Shown here: piece after piece, positions 1 to 10,800 of the stretch
Position numbering within the stretch: the first letter of the stretch is position 1
Layout of the letters: each line of letters starts with the position of its first letter
NCBI GenBank assembly: GCA_902729315.2
Contig: LR746270.1
Location: forward strand, 1,352,501-1,416,500
Origin: Spirodela intermedia
Taxonomy: Eukaryota; Streptophyta; Magnoliopsida; Alismatales; Araceae
Length of the DNA stretch: 64,000 nt
Direction: 5' to 3'
Notes under the pieces: model-generated
What the model was told of the DNA's origin: nothing
The model's database searches: none
What the model saw: the letters and a program-made list of their open reading frames with translations, nothing else
Position numbers and translations under genes: made by a program

Positions 1-519
1 TAAGTAATTAGTGCTATCTTTCTCGATGGACAATCTAGTGTGCAGTAGTTTAATTTATAGCCTATTCATATTATGTTCCTAAAGAGGCTACAGCTTTGTT
101 AGCTTGTGATACATTTTCTTTTAGAATGGTGTGATTACAAGGCATAAAAGATGATTTGTTATGCCCAACGTGAAATGAGGGGTTAATGGTACCATATCAA
201 CGTAAAAAAAATCTAGATTTAATTTTTTCCCAGATTGTGAGGCTCATCTATAATTTTTTCAATGTTTTTCCATATGTAATCATCATGGCATGGTCTTGGA
301 TTAGAAAGAATAAGCAAGTTTCAAATGGTGAATGTAAAATCTACCATATTCGTTTCACAAAACATTTCAAAAATTCATTTAGTATTGACAAAAATGCTAG
401 CTAGACAATCTATTGTAACATATCCTATTGATACCTAAACAAGTCCAGTAAATGAAAACTAGTGATATGATCAACAAAAACAAAAGATAATAATTAATAT
501 GAGAGCTTGAAATATAAAC

Positions 520-1463
520 CTGATGCAACACTGCTTCTTTGTTCTTGAGTGCGGCATATGAGTATCGCATAAGGGTCCATGTTGGCTGATATGAAGAATA
601 TCTCAAATACATCAAAATAGTATACGGATTAAAAGTTTTTTTAAAATAAATAAAAAAAGAGCGTGGAAGCTCGTTGCAAGGCAAAAATCATTGACACATA
701 ATTAATACGGTGTTTCTAAGAAATATTTGAACATTAAGTACATCGGTGTATGCAATAAGTACGATTGCAATTCAGAATAAAATATTTGACAATTTATATC
801 CTCATGAGAAGAGAGTAACCTTTTCCTAAATAAGGCACATCGCAACGAAAACATGAAGCATGGTGTCTTGATAAATCTTAGACTGATGAAAATCACTCAA
901 TTTATGTTTATTTATAAAGTAGAAATAAAGAACATTATCGGGTGTAATTTTGGGATCATGATTCTTTGGAAACTAAGCATAATTAAAATGGAACCGCGTG
1001 GAAATGAACCTTGAGGAGCATTAAAGAAAGTTCAGAAAATTTGATGAAATTACGCCCCAACAAAAACAATGGTTTTCCTGATCGATTACCTTCTCGCGGA
1101 TAGATCCGTGAGCATTATGGTTATAGGACTTGTGGGAGGAGAAGGGAAATGAGGAAAAAAGTGACTGTTCCAAATACTCTGGTGAAGAATGACAGATCTG
1201 GATCTCAAATTGAGGCTATAGGCGCAGAAAAAGGATGAATGCTAAGCCAGATTAGCGAAAACTGTGAAATCAGGAAGAAGACAAAACAAAGATGCGAATT
1301 CCATATCGGTCGCTAAGTTCCGCGATTCATAGGCAATAGAAGATCGGCAAAAGCTCTGAAGATCGGAGGCAAGAGAGGGATGAAGATGGGACTTACTGAG
1401 GAAATCGGTGTCCTCGAGACCCTTCGCCCCGACGAGGAGCACTTCCAGAGTCCCTCTCGTCAT
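520..1463 (-). CDS. C2-domain protein, ERG/16 kDa phloem-protein type (5' part only)
   Basis: Small single-C2-domain proteins of this family bind calcium and phospholipid and are linked to defence signalling (rice ERG1/ERG3 type). Two exons are visible: 1397-1463 starts with the ATG at 1461-1463 and encodes M-T-R-G-T-L-E-V-L-L-V-G-A-K-G-L, the first C2 beta strand, ending at a GTAAGT donor. Exon 520-585 follows a CAG acceptor and encodes T-N-M-D-P-Y-A-I-L-I-C-R-T-Q-E-Q, ending at GTTTAT. The MDPY segment is the loop carrying a Ca2+-binding Asp. The phases join correctly across an 811-bp intron. The remaining exons (family length about 140-150 residues) are not found in 1-519 and should lie beyond the left edge. 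The start is head-to-head with CTF8, 816 bp apart. Family assignment is from recalled homologues. Confidence 0.85.
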
Positions 1464-1938
1464 CTCTCCCTTCCTCGCAGGACTGGATCAAACCAGACCC
1501 TCCCTCCCCTCTCCGCCAACGCTCCCTCGGCGATCGATCGCGACCGAAAGGAGACCAAGAGCGCGATCGCGTAAATCCCAACTGATATACGAAAATCGAA
1601 GCAAGACTACACGGGAGCAAGATCAGATGAGGGTTTTCTTCCCCGTATTTACATGCACAGCCGCCGCCGGTGGATCAGGTCGCTCCGGCCAACGGGCCTT
1701 GCTTGGCTCGACGTCTACACCTCATCAATGTCGCCGTTGACGCGCTTCTGGAGGCCGAAAGCTCGCACGAAGACCTGAGAATGCATCGAAATAAAAATTG
1801 CCACTTAATTTGTATTAGATGCCGGGAATCTATTTAAAGTTGTATTAATTTAAAAAATAAATGTGTAGGTTGTGTAACCGTCGTGACCCGGTGGTAGAAT
1901 GAGAAATGTCTAAAATACCCACGAGGAGAGCAGTATTG

Positions 1939-1969
1939 TTTCCCGCTTTGTTGCGGCGTAAGGCGGGAA
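1939..1969. promoter_or_regulatory. Inverted pair of E2F-type sites, copy 1
   Basis: TTTCCCGC at 1939-1946 and GGCGGGAA at 1962-1969 match the plant E2F/DP consensus (TTTSSCGC, WTTSSCSS) on opposite strands, with starts 23 bp apart. The gene downstream, CTF8, is a replication and cohesion factor, the usual kind of E2F target. Confidence 0.65.
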
Positions 1970-2164
1970 GTTCAAAATTCCCACATTAATCGCTCGTCGA
2001 AAAACTGCTAGGTAATTTTTATTAGATATTGAGAATAGATTAAGCAAAAATGGCCGACATTTTAAATATCATTTAAAATAAATAAATGTGCAGGTTGTGT
2101 AGCCGTCGTGAGCCAGCGGTGGAGTAGGAAATGTCTAAAATACCCATGAGGAGAGAGGTAATTG

Positions 2165-2211
2165 TTTCCCGCTTTTTTCGCGCTGGTTGGCGGGAAGTTC
2201 GGAATTCCCGC
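2165..2211. promoter_or_regulatory. E2F-type site cluster, copy 2
   Basis: TTTCCCGC at 2165-2172 and GGCGGGAA at 2189-2196 repeat the copy-1 arrangement (starts 24 bp apart). A further ATTCCCGC at 2204-2211 also fits WTTSSCSS; the equivalent in copy 1 reads ATTCCCAC and no longer fits. The cluster ends 68 bp before the CTF8 ATG, so the sites lie at or just upstream of the likely transcription start. Confidence 0.7.
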
Positions 2212-2279
2212 GGTATTCGTTCGTAGAGTCGATCGCGATTGTGCAGAGGACATTTGAAAAGAAGGGCGGAGGGAGCGGG

Positions 2280-2942
2280 ATGCAGATCCAGGTCAGGTGC
2301 GCCTGCGGAGAAGGCGGATGCCCGGAGTGGGCCATCGTGGAGCTCCAGGGAGTAGTCGAGGCGGATCCCTCGATCGGAAATCAGCTTCAGAACCTCGAGA
2401 TTGGGCACCTCTGCTGCTCGTCACAGGTCAGCCTCTACCCCGCTCGTGCCCAAATGTGAGGCACTGGATCGCCTCTCAGATGGGTGTCAGTGAAGAAGAT
2501 CTCACACATCTTTGATTGCTTCCCCAGTCAGTCTATAAATTCACGGTCGGCTACCACGAATTATCGGGGACGAAGGTGCCGTTGAAGAAGCCACTGCTGG
2601 TACTGAAGAAGAGGAAGGAGGAGTCGCTGGGCGGAGCAGAATCGTCAACGACGGAGCTGGAAGTCATCGGAATCATCCGGCATCGGATTCTGTTCAAGAA
2701 TAGACCCAAAGCTCTCATCTCTGGTAAGAGATTTTTCATTTGCTACCTGCCGAATGTTTAATATATTTTGTTTGATTCTTGAGATATATGTTCCTGTACA
2801 ATGCCCCTCTCCAGCCCAATCCGTGAATTCCTATGTATTTTAGTTAATTGAATGCTTGACAACCGAATCGAATCAAATCTTATTGAACATTCGTCTCTGC
2901 TCCCTTTCAGTGCCACAAACTAAGGAGAAGAAGACAGGCTAG
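2280..2942 (+). CDS. CTF8: Chromosome transmission fidelity protein 8 (Ctf18-RFC subunit)
   Basis: Ctf8 pairs with Dcc1 in the alternative clamp loader Ctf18-RFC, which loads PCNA and supports sister-chromatid cohesion in S phase. Three exons (2280-2426, 2528-2723, 2911-2942) join in phase to give 124 residues, the usual length of plant Ctf8. Exon 1 opens with M-Q-I-Q-V-R-C-A-C-G-E-G and P-E-W-A-I-V-E-L-Q-G; exon 2 carries the core F-T-V-G-Y-H-E-L and V-P-L-K-K-P-L-L-V-L, then G-I-I-R-H-R-I-L-F-K; exon 3 is the short lysine-rich tail K-E-K-K-T-G. An in-frame ATG lies at 2187, but family proteins start at the MQIQV methionine, so 2280 was chosen. Duplicated E2F-like sites upstream suggest S-phase control. 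Confidence 0.93.
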
Positions 2943-4071
2943 CGAAGCACGGAAGACTTGGTCAGATTCCCACCTGTCTGAGAGGAGGTTTCTTTGGCAG
3001 TATAGAAGGGATGTTAATATTTCTTCATCCCTAAGAGGGTGGAAATTGTCAGATTCTTCGACCCTCTCTAATATCGCATAATTATTGAGCACTGCATTTT
3101 CTTATTTAATGATTGCGAACGATATAGATCCTCAACTGTCAGTGAACATGCAGATTTCAATGAGTTAATCTGGAATGCGTCTCCCCTCCTTTGCTATCTT
3201 CCCTCAGCTACAACTCCATCATTTGATTATTTTCGTGATTTCCTGGACTAATTAGGTTTCAATGAGTTAATCTGGAGGCTTTTAGTTGTTTGCTAGAGAG
3301 ATCAGATCAGACGCTATGGAATGAGGCTCCAGACTGGACGGCATAGTGATGGGATCAGGGTGCTCTATATCAGAGTATCATCTGGGGCAGGGTCAACGGC
3401 TCAACCAGGGACTAGACTTCATGCTCGGTGCAAGTTGCGAGGGTTTGTGCTCATAAAAATTGTTCCTCAATGGTCAAGTGGCACAAATCAAATTGTTGCT
3501 AATTGGTAGTTGACTGAAGTAGGGATTCTTTGAATAGTAGAGTTGACTAAACTGAATGTTAGAAAAGTCAACCTACCCAACTCTAGAACCCACTTGATGG
3601 TTGCCCTTGTCAATCCTTTTAAGCACTGATGTTGGTTGGTGGCAGGCAATTGATCATTGCATGTTGTAAAAAGAAAGTTATATTTGCATGCAATTAATCA
3701 GCCTAATCGATAATCCTTACTTCCAAAAGTGCTAAATCTCAACGTCTAGAAACTAATTAGTCGGACTTATAAATTAATGATTATATTATTCGTTATATGA
3801 TATGAAATGAGGATGATAATATAATAAAGTAGGGTATCTTATTCGTAATATTTTTATTTATTTATTTGGTTGGTCGGGCAGGGGCGATCGGGCGGCAGAT
3901 GACAGTGTTCCTACGGTTCATTTTAATGGGGAATTCGGACCGTGGCTGCTGACCTTTCTTTCTTCCAGCGGCGGAGCCACGTAGGCTTCGGGTTGGATAA
4001 GATAAGCGGGGGGGAGGGAGTATGGATGGAGGCGCGATCCAGCGTCCGGTCAGGCCCGAATCAGAGCAACA
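2943..4071. other. Intergenic, CTF8 to TL17
   Basis: This holds the CTF8 3' flank and the TL17 upstream region. No open frame with family similarity was recognised. Sequence from about 3860 to 4071 is GC-rich and probably contains the TL17 promoter and 5' leader. Confidence 0.6.
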
Positions 4072-6988
4072 ATGGCGACCGCCCCTCTTGCCCGCTTCCA
4101 CAGCTGCCCTCCCTCCTCGGTCAGATGCTCTGGACTGCTGAAACCGTCCGCGCCTCGTCCGCGACTGCAGATACGCTCCTCTGGTAGTCCCAATCCTCTC
4201 TCATTCTCTCTCTCTCTCTTTCTCTCTCACTCGATTTTCGAGTTTGTCGTCGCGAATTGCTGCTTTCGTATTTTCATCTTCGAGTCGGAGGCTTATTCTA
4301 TGGAGAAACCCTAAGTTGGTCGCTGGCTGCTGGCATCACAGCTGGGGAAGCTGTAGTGCATTTATGTTCGGGAACGATCCATGTGAATTGTACGCCTTCT
4401 AGTGGAGTGTGGCTTAAAAATGCCAGTTCAAACCGCTCGCCGGTGTATTCTGATTGCTGAAAAGTTTGAAAAAGTCAATCGCGCTATCGGCGAACTGGAC
4501 TGTCGTGCACGTTAATTCTCTTGGAAGATCCAACTGGTGGGAAATATGTGGAAGTTGTTCTCGGATGATGTTGACATTATATGCTGTCGTATGAGGGCTG
4601 CGAACACCTGTGCTTCGAGCGCATATGTGCCCCTTGCTGAACCATGGGAATGTTAAGTTTGCAGTGAACGCTGCAAATATTGTAGTAATAACAGTAATGG
4701 ATTTAATCGTGGCAGATATTTAGATTGCACATTTGGGTGCTAATGAGCATCTTGCGACTGCAGCATCTGGAACGGATGAGATCTCAGATAGCTGTTTCTC
4801 ATCGAAGGCACTGAAAAGTGTCACTTGTGGCCTGCTTGCTGCCTGGGTTGTGACCACCGCCTCCCCAGTTGTTGCTGCAAATCAGGTTAGAACTGCCCCG
4901 GCTCGTTTTATCTCCTTTTTTTTTTCTCAAAGAGAGGATAAATCTGATCTTTGAATGCTGAGTTCTCATATACAAGCAGCTTTTCACATTGGTTAGAAAA
5001 AACTGAAGAATGCATTTCAGTTCTCAACATCTCTAACAGAATAGAGGTATGATTACACGGATTGAGAATTTGCACCTTTCCCGGATCGCAGAGTAGGGGA
5101 CCTTTCATAACTTTGTGGGACCATCGAAGTTTACAAGTGTTGGCATCTGCAACGTTATTAGACACTGTTGGGTATAAATAGAGTTTAGACCTTTTTTTGT
5201 ATCTAACATCAGAAGGCAATCTAAGCTATAAGAAGCTATTTGAACGAAGAATAATTTGGTAGCATACCCAATTTAACTAAAAAAAAGGAACGAAAATCTG
5301 CTTCTGAAAATAAACTTTTTTGATGTGTAGAATAATATACTAATGCCTAGATTTTGTTATAAAACTAGAGTAAGTTTTCATATCATCCTAGCAGATGTAT
5401 ATGATGCATTATCCTAATAAATTTTGGCCTGAAATTCGCTATCATAACAGTATCAAGTTAGCTTTTGGAATGACGGAATGTAGCTATTTCCCTTTCTTTT
5501 TTTTTTTCTGGATTTGTAGATTCCAGCAAAGTTGCGAAGCAGTTACTCTCTCATTCATCCTGTAGAACATTCATTTATCATAAGAAGGTTTGGCTGAGTG
5601 CTCTTTTCCAGGCCTTATGCTGATGCTGAATTTAATGCCATTCCTCATGTTAACTCAAGGCTTCCCATTCATAAACCTGGAATTATGTAGTTCTGCATGT
5701 TTGGAGTACTCACTTCCTGAATTCTGCCACCTCTTGGACAACACCCATGGCAACGTATTGCTATTGATTCCTTCCATCTCCCCATCCATTAGGGGGAGGA
5801 AACCGTGACTGAAGTGAGAAAGAGAAACTGGTACATCTCGTCTGGACTACTCGTGTTCATTCTGCTAGTTATCATCTGGAACATATCTTTCCCATTTCAC
5901 TACGTCCGTTGTTTGTTGATCTTCTTCTTGGTCTGCATTGCAGAGGCTGCCACCGCTCTCGACGGAGCCGGATCGGTGTGAACGTGCATTTGTTGGGAAC
6001 ACAATTGGGCAAGCGAACGGCGTATACGACAAGCCACTTGATCTTAGGTTCTGCGACTACACCAATGAGAAATCCAACCTCAAGGGGAAGTCACTGGCGG
6101 CTGCACTCATGTCAGGCGCCAAATTTGATGGCGCCGACATGACAGAGGTCATCATGTCCAAGGCATATGCTGTCGGAGCAAGCTTCAAAGGCAAGGACGA
6201 CATATCTCACTTCTCATCTTATCTTTCGATTAAGGTTTTCCGGTCCATTTCTTGTTATTTTCAAAAATTATTGTAAAGAAGTGGGGATCTTAAAGGCTTA
6301 GTCATACAAGAGGACATGATTTTTTTTTCCATTAATCTCCACCTTGTCGAAGATGTTAACTAGGCAATTGATGATCTACTTGCATATAAATTATCAGAAA
6401 ATCTTCTAAGTTTAGCTGGTTTTGCGTGGTCAAAATTTATGTAATTGTCAATTATTCTATTGGAAAAACAAAGAAGCTCAAACCTCACATCTTTTTTCTT
6501 TTTTTTTTTATAAATCCTCATCCACACAGACCTTTGATTTTCCATATTTTTCCCTCGAATTTATGATTTAAATAATTGAGGATATCACACGAAGTTATGA
6601 TCATTAGAACAAAATGATAGAATGAAGGTGCATGACTGGACAAATTTATTCAAGCTGGTGCATTCAGATTCTGACCCGAGACCAACATCCCTGTGAAAAG
6701 GCCCAGAACTTATAAGCTGTGACCATCGATACTGTCTCACTGGTGACTGTCCTCGGTGATGCAGGCGTAGATTTCTCGAATGCTGTTCTTGACCGGGTCA
6801 ACTTTGGAAAGGCCGATCTCCACGGGGCAGTGTTCAAGAACACCGTGCTGTCGGGCTCCACCTTCGAGGAAGCCCAGCTGCAGGACGTGGTCTTTGAGGA
6901 CACCATTATCGGCTACATCGACCTCCAGAAGCTCTGCACAAACACGACCATCACCGCAGACGGTAGGGCCGAACTGGGTTGCAGGTGA
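4072..6988 (+). CDS. TL17: Thylakoid lumenal 17.4 kDa pentapeptide-repeat protein
   Basis: Orthologue of the Arabidopsis chloroplast lumen protein TL17 (At5g53490 family); its molecular role is not well defined. Four exons, 4072-4183, 4764-4885, 5944-6190 and 6765-6988, give 234 residues. The N-terminus (M-A-T-A-P-L-A-R-F) is Ser/Pro/Arg-rich like a stromal transit peptide. It is followed by a hydrophobic lumen-targeting segment ending A-S-P-V-V-A-A, with no twin-arginine in front, so Sec-type import is more likely than Tat. The mature part contains pentapeptide-like A(D/N)LXX runs (L-K-G, A-K-F-D-G-A-D-M, V-N-F-G-K-A-D-L-H-G-A-V-F) that form a right-handed quadrilateral beta-helix in this family. 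It ends with a conserved tail containing two cysteines (Leu-Cys-Thr and Gly-Cys-Arg). Exon 3 ends at a GC donor. Confidence 0.93.
6191..6192 (+). other. Non-canonical GC splice donor of TL17 intron 3
   Basis: Exon 3 must end at 6190 (AAAG|GCAAGG) to join GCGTAGATTTC after the CAG at 6762-6764 and keep the conserved F-K-G-V-D-F-S-N-A-V reading. No GT donor keeps the frame nearby. AG|GCAAG is the known consensus for the minor GC-AG class of U2 introns. Confidence 0.8.
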
Positions 6989-7845
6989 CCTACTCCCCCA
7001 TCCCCTCCTCTTGAGCCCGGGATCGATCGGTGGATGTGTGCAGGTTGTAGAGCAAAAGATAAACAGAACAGAAGAAAAATATAAGCTTTTTGCACGTTTA
7101 TGTGCCCGGGTGTGCAGTTTTTCTGCCTTCTTTGATGATTTCAAGACCAATATGCTCGCTTATGAAAATATATATTTTTTCTCCTCTTTTTTAATTATTT
7201 CGGTCGCCATGATTCCACCTGGTTGATTATTAATTTTTTGGGCTTTTAATAATTAGTTTGAATAATAATACGGGAGAATTTTTATATTTAATAAAATCGT
7301 GCTGTAAATGCGCACTGGATTATTTTCAATCAAAATAAATGTCCAAAAATGAAAAATGATATTAGACAGCAAAGGAAAATTTTCTTAAATTATTATAATA
7401 AAAAAGAGTGAATAATTAATAAAAGGTAAATTCGGGACTTATACGAAACGGTCTGGAAAATAATCTCGAATTTGATATTTCATAAGGGTGTGCTTAGTAT
7501 GCTGAGTAGGGTTTATGAACCCCGACCGAGGTCGGATGGAGTATGTGCTTACGGGCCGATCTTACCCAATAGCGGGCCTTGCCCGTGTTCCTTGGTTGGG
7601 ACCGGGCCGGGTCGGGCCGGGCCATCACAGCCCTAATCTTGGAGGTTATTTCGTCGTAATGAAGGTTCAGTTTAATTCATTCTCCACCGCGAGGTATTTT
7701 AACTCCCTTGTGTTTCGGGGGAGTAGGCGAGGGCCGACTTTCTATGCTTGTTAAAGCTGGAAGATTTTGGACTTCCGGGGGGTGGGAGCCGAGTCTGTGG
7801 GGGGAAGAAAGAGGTAGAGAGTGAGGGTGGGCGGCAGGGAGGGAG
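6989..7845. other. Intergenic, TL17 to ABCF3
   Basis: The left part is the TL17 3' UTR and an AT-rich flank (7240-7440). Around 7560-7630 there is a G/C-rich segment with repeated GGGCC and CGGGCC motifs. The ABCF3 5' leader probably lies at 7700-7845. No gene was recognised. Confidence 0.55.
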
Positions 7846-10800
7846 ATGGCGGCCGTGGCGAGCACGGTGGTTCACGAGGTGTTGGGTCCGAATGTTCAGG
7901 ATGTGGACAAGCCTATCGTCGACTACATCATCAACGTGCTCGCCGACGAGGACTTCGACTTCGGGGTCGAAGGGGAGGGCGCTTTCGAGGCCATCGGGGA
8001 GCTTCTCGTCGAAGCCGGATGCGTCCAAGATTATGAAGAATGTCGTTCGGTAAGCATTCAAGTTCAGGGTTGGGTTGTGCTTCGTAGGATTGTTCCAATA
8101 TCTATTACAATTTTCTGAAAGTTCATCTTGTCTCGAGCAAATTTTGGTGCATGTCTGCATAATTATCCAACTTCTGCGTGTTTTCTTCTTCTTTTCTTTC
8201 TTTGCATACACCGGATTGCTTTCAAGACGCGAGCAAGTTTTGGCAATGTGTTTCTGCATCCACTGCTTGATGCTTTCTTTTGTTCCTTTCTCTTATGTCA
8301 GGATAGATCTAATTTTTCAAAGTTTGAAATTTTGGGTTAAGTGGGAAATTTTGATTATCTTCATTTTATAACGTGAGTTTTATTTTGGTTGAGAAAAGGG
8401 CTAATTGACTACGGATTATTTGGCGTGTAGAAACATGGTATCTGGTCATGTGCTCTTGGGGTGTGACAACATGTAACCTTTACTATAGAGTTCATGCTAC
8501 TGGTTGTTGTTTGGATGATGCTTCTCGTGGAGATAATCAAAATCTCTAGGTGTTATTTGTGGGTGAAGTACCATTTAATTAGTAAGCTCTAGGTGTTTCT
8601 TTTGAGAGGCCAACCCACTTTGATAGGAATGTCTTCATGAAAAGGCGATCCCATTATTTTTTTTGATTTCCATGTCCTCGGGTAAGCTCTAATTATCTAG
8701 TAAATGAGTATAATAGGATAGATATTTATTTCATTATAGGTTATTTATTTATTTATGCTAAGTTATCGTTATCTGAATCTCAGTTTACTTTTTAGCTCAT
8801 CTTCTTTCACTATTTGTTATCGAAATCACTCTTTACCAATTCATTGTATGAATATCAACTGATGGCAATTTTTATGTCTTTAACATATGTACATATGGAA
8901 TTGGTAGCCTATTGTCAATCTGCATTTGGGATTTTAGTTTCGTTCATTTTTTTCTATTTAAACTGTCGTCTAAGGAGAGAAATATGTTTCTGATCATATC
9001 CTTAGATACATTTTTTGAGTCATTTTTTCCCTCAATTTTATTATTTTTTTATGACGATTTTTTTCTCTGAGGAAAATTCAGGTCTGCAGCAAAATCTTTG
9101 AAAAATTTGGGAAGCACGGTCTAATGAAGCCAAAGCAGACCGTACGAAGTCTTGCAAATCCTGTCAGAATGTTTGATGGAATGGATGAAGACCAAACACC
9201 AAAGAAACAAGTCGAAGTGCTGGATGGTCCTGTGCTATCTGAACGTGATCGAGCAAAGCTTGAACGGAAAAAGAGAAAAGAGGAACGCCAGAGAGAGGTG
9301 TGCTAAATGAATTCGTGTCATTTAATTTATTGCCTACAATTTACTATTGGGTTCCAAGTCACTCAGTCTACTCTATCGACAATATTCCTATTGATTTTTT
9401 TTTTCATGGCTATGAATGTTATGGATTTCTGAGATTATCAGAAAATATATACTTTGTGCATTCTTTCCATGCAAGATTGGAAATTTTGCAATTGAATTGT
9501 GTTTGCCAATTATAAAATTTCTCGGATGTGACGATGCTTAGTTCTCTGCGTTTGATCATTGGCATCACTTTTGGTTCATGTAGGCTCAATATCAAATGCA
9601 TCTGGCAGAAATGGAAGCTGTTAGAGCAGGGATGCCCGTAGCATCTGTGAAGCATGAGTCTGGTGAGAGCGGATCAACTGTTAAAGATATCCACATGGAG
9701 AACTTCACTGTCTCTGTTGGTGGCCGTGATCTCATTAGCAATGCTTCATTGACTCTTTCATTTGGTAGACATTATGGTAAGTTGGTGAGTGGATTTCTTT
9801 TCCAGGACATGAGCAATGCTTTAAAATTATCCCTGTGAATGTTGTGTTTGTGAAATTAATGGACAGTTTGTTATTCACCGTGCTAAACTTTGGTGTGACA
9901 TGAAGAATCTGTTGCTAAGAAAAATCTATGTTTTATCTTCATGGAAGAAAGATGAAGATATATGGCCTGATATTACTTAAATTCTGGTTCTATTGTATTT
10001 CCATGCATCAACGGAGTGCTCCTAAAGCATTATATGAAAGGTTCCTTACGTCTATTCATTCACACAATGTACGTTTGTCAAGCCAGGTGCCTACACACAA
10101 TGGCTCAGTTTTGCCTTAGCATTCAGGTGTTGGTGGAAGGGAGAGGTGGTGAGTGCCCTTTTTGGCACCAAAAAGACAGCCCGTGATCTCATATGGGCAA
10201 ACCAGGTATTTCAAGGGACCCCAGGTGGCTGCATCCCGTTGTTGAGCCCACTGCTCATGTTCTTGTAGGTTCATACTTCATGAACCTCTGCCGTCGCTGT
10301 CATCTGTGCCATTTTTAACTTGCACTATTGCTTCCGGCATTCTGTTGCTCTCACCCTTACAGTGGTCTTCTTCATGCTCATGCCTTGTACAATCATCAGC
10401 AGATGTACCCCCTCCTATCTTCTTCTCCTATGCCCTCGCTCTCCCCTTCTCCCATCCTCTTTATCTGTTTTCTGTCCAATTATCAACTACCTCATCCTTG
10501 ATCTCGCCACCTTCCCCCTTTGCTTTTACCCTCATAGTCTCACTCTTCCAGCTTACGATAATCTCCCATTATCCTTGGACCTGGTCTAATGAAATTATTG
10601 TCAGGGGTTTCTGACCATGCTTTCCCTTTGATGCTGTTGGATTGGTAATATCTCTAATTTCTTGTGTCTTAAGCATTTTCAAATCCTAGATCCTGATCCT
10701 CTCCTTCACCTCTTTTCTTTGTTCTCCCCGTGGTTTCACTCTCCTGCCTCCCTCTAGGGCCTTTCCCCTCCCTATGCTCCATTTCATGGATCTGCCTCCA

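Larger units (their letters stand above)
1797..2228 (+). repeat. Imperfect tandem duplication, about 225-bp unit, two copies
   Basis: Copy 1 (about 1797-2020) and copy 2 (about 2021-2228) align with an offset of 225-227 bp. Shared stretches include ATGTG(T/C)AGGTTGTGTA at 1861 and 2086, GAAATGTCTAAAATACCCA, and the TTTCCCGC...GGCGGGAAGTTC block. Copies differ by scattered substitutions and a few small indels, so the duplication is not recent. Confidence 0.85.
1464..2279. promoter_or_regulatory. Shared divergent promoter of the C2 gene and CTF8
   Basis: This 816-bp spacer separates the two divergent start codons and contains no supportable gene. Its right half is a tandem duplication with E2F-like sites (listed separately). 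GC-rich sequence at 1464-1620 is probably the 5' leader of the minus-strand C2 gene. No clear TATA box was seen on the CTF8 side, as is common for plant cell-cycle genes. Confidence 0.6.

Noticed and set aside
1408-1740. Plus-strand 110-codon frame in the divergent promoter
   Set aside because: It overlaps the first exon of the C2 gene on the other strand, and the reading shows no domain.
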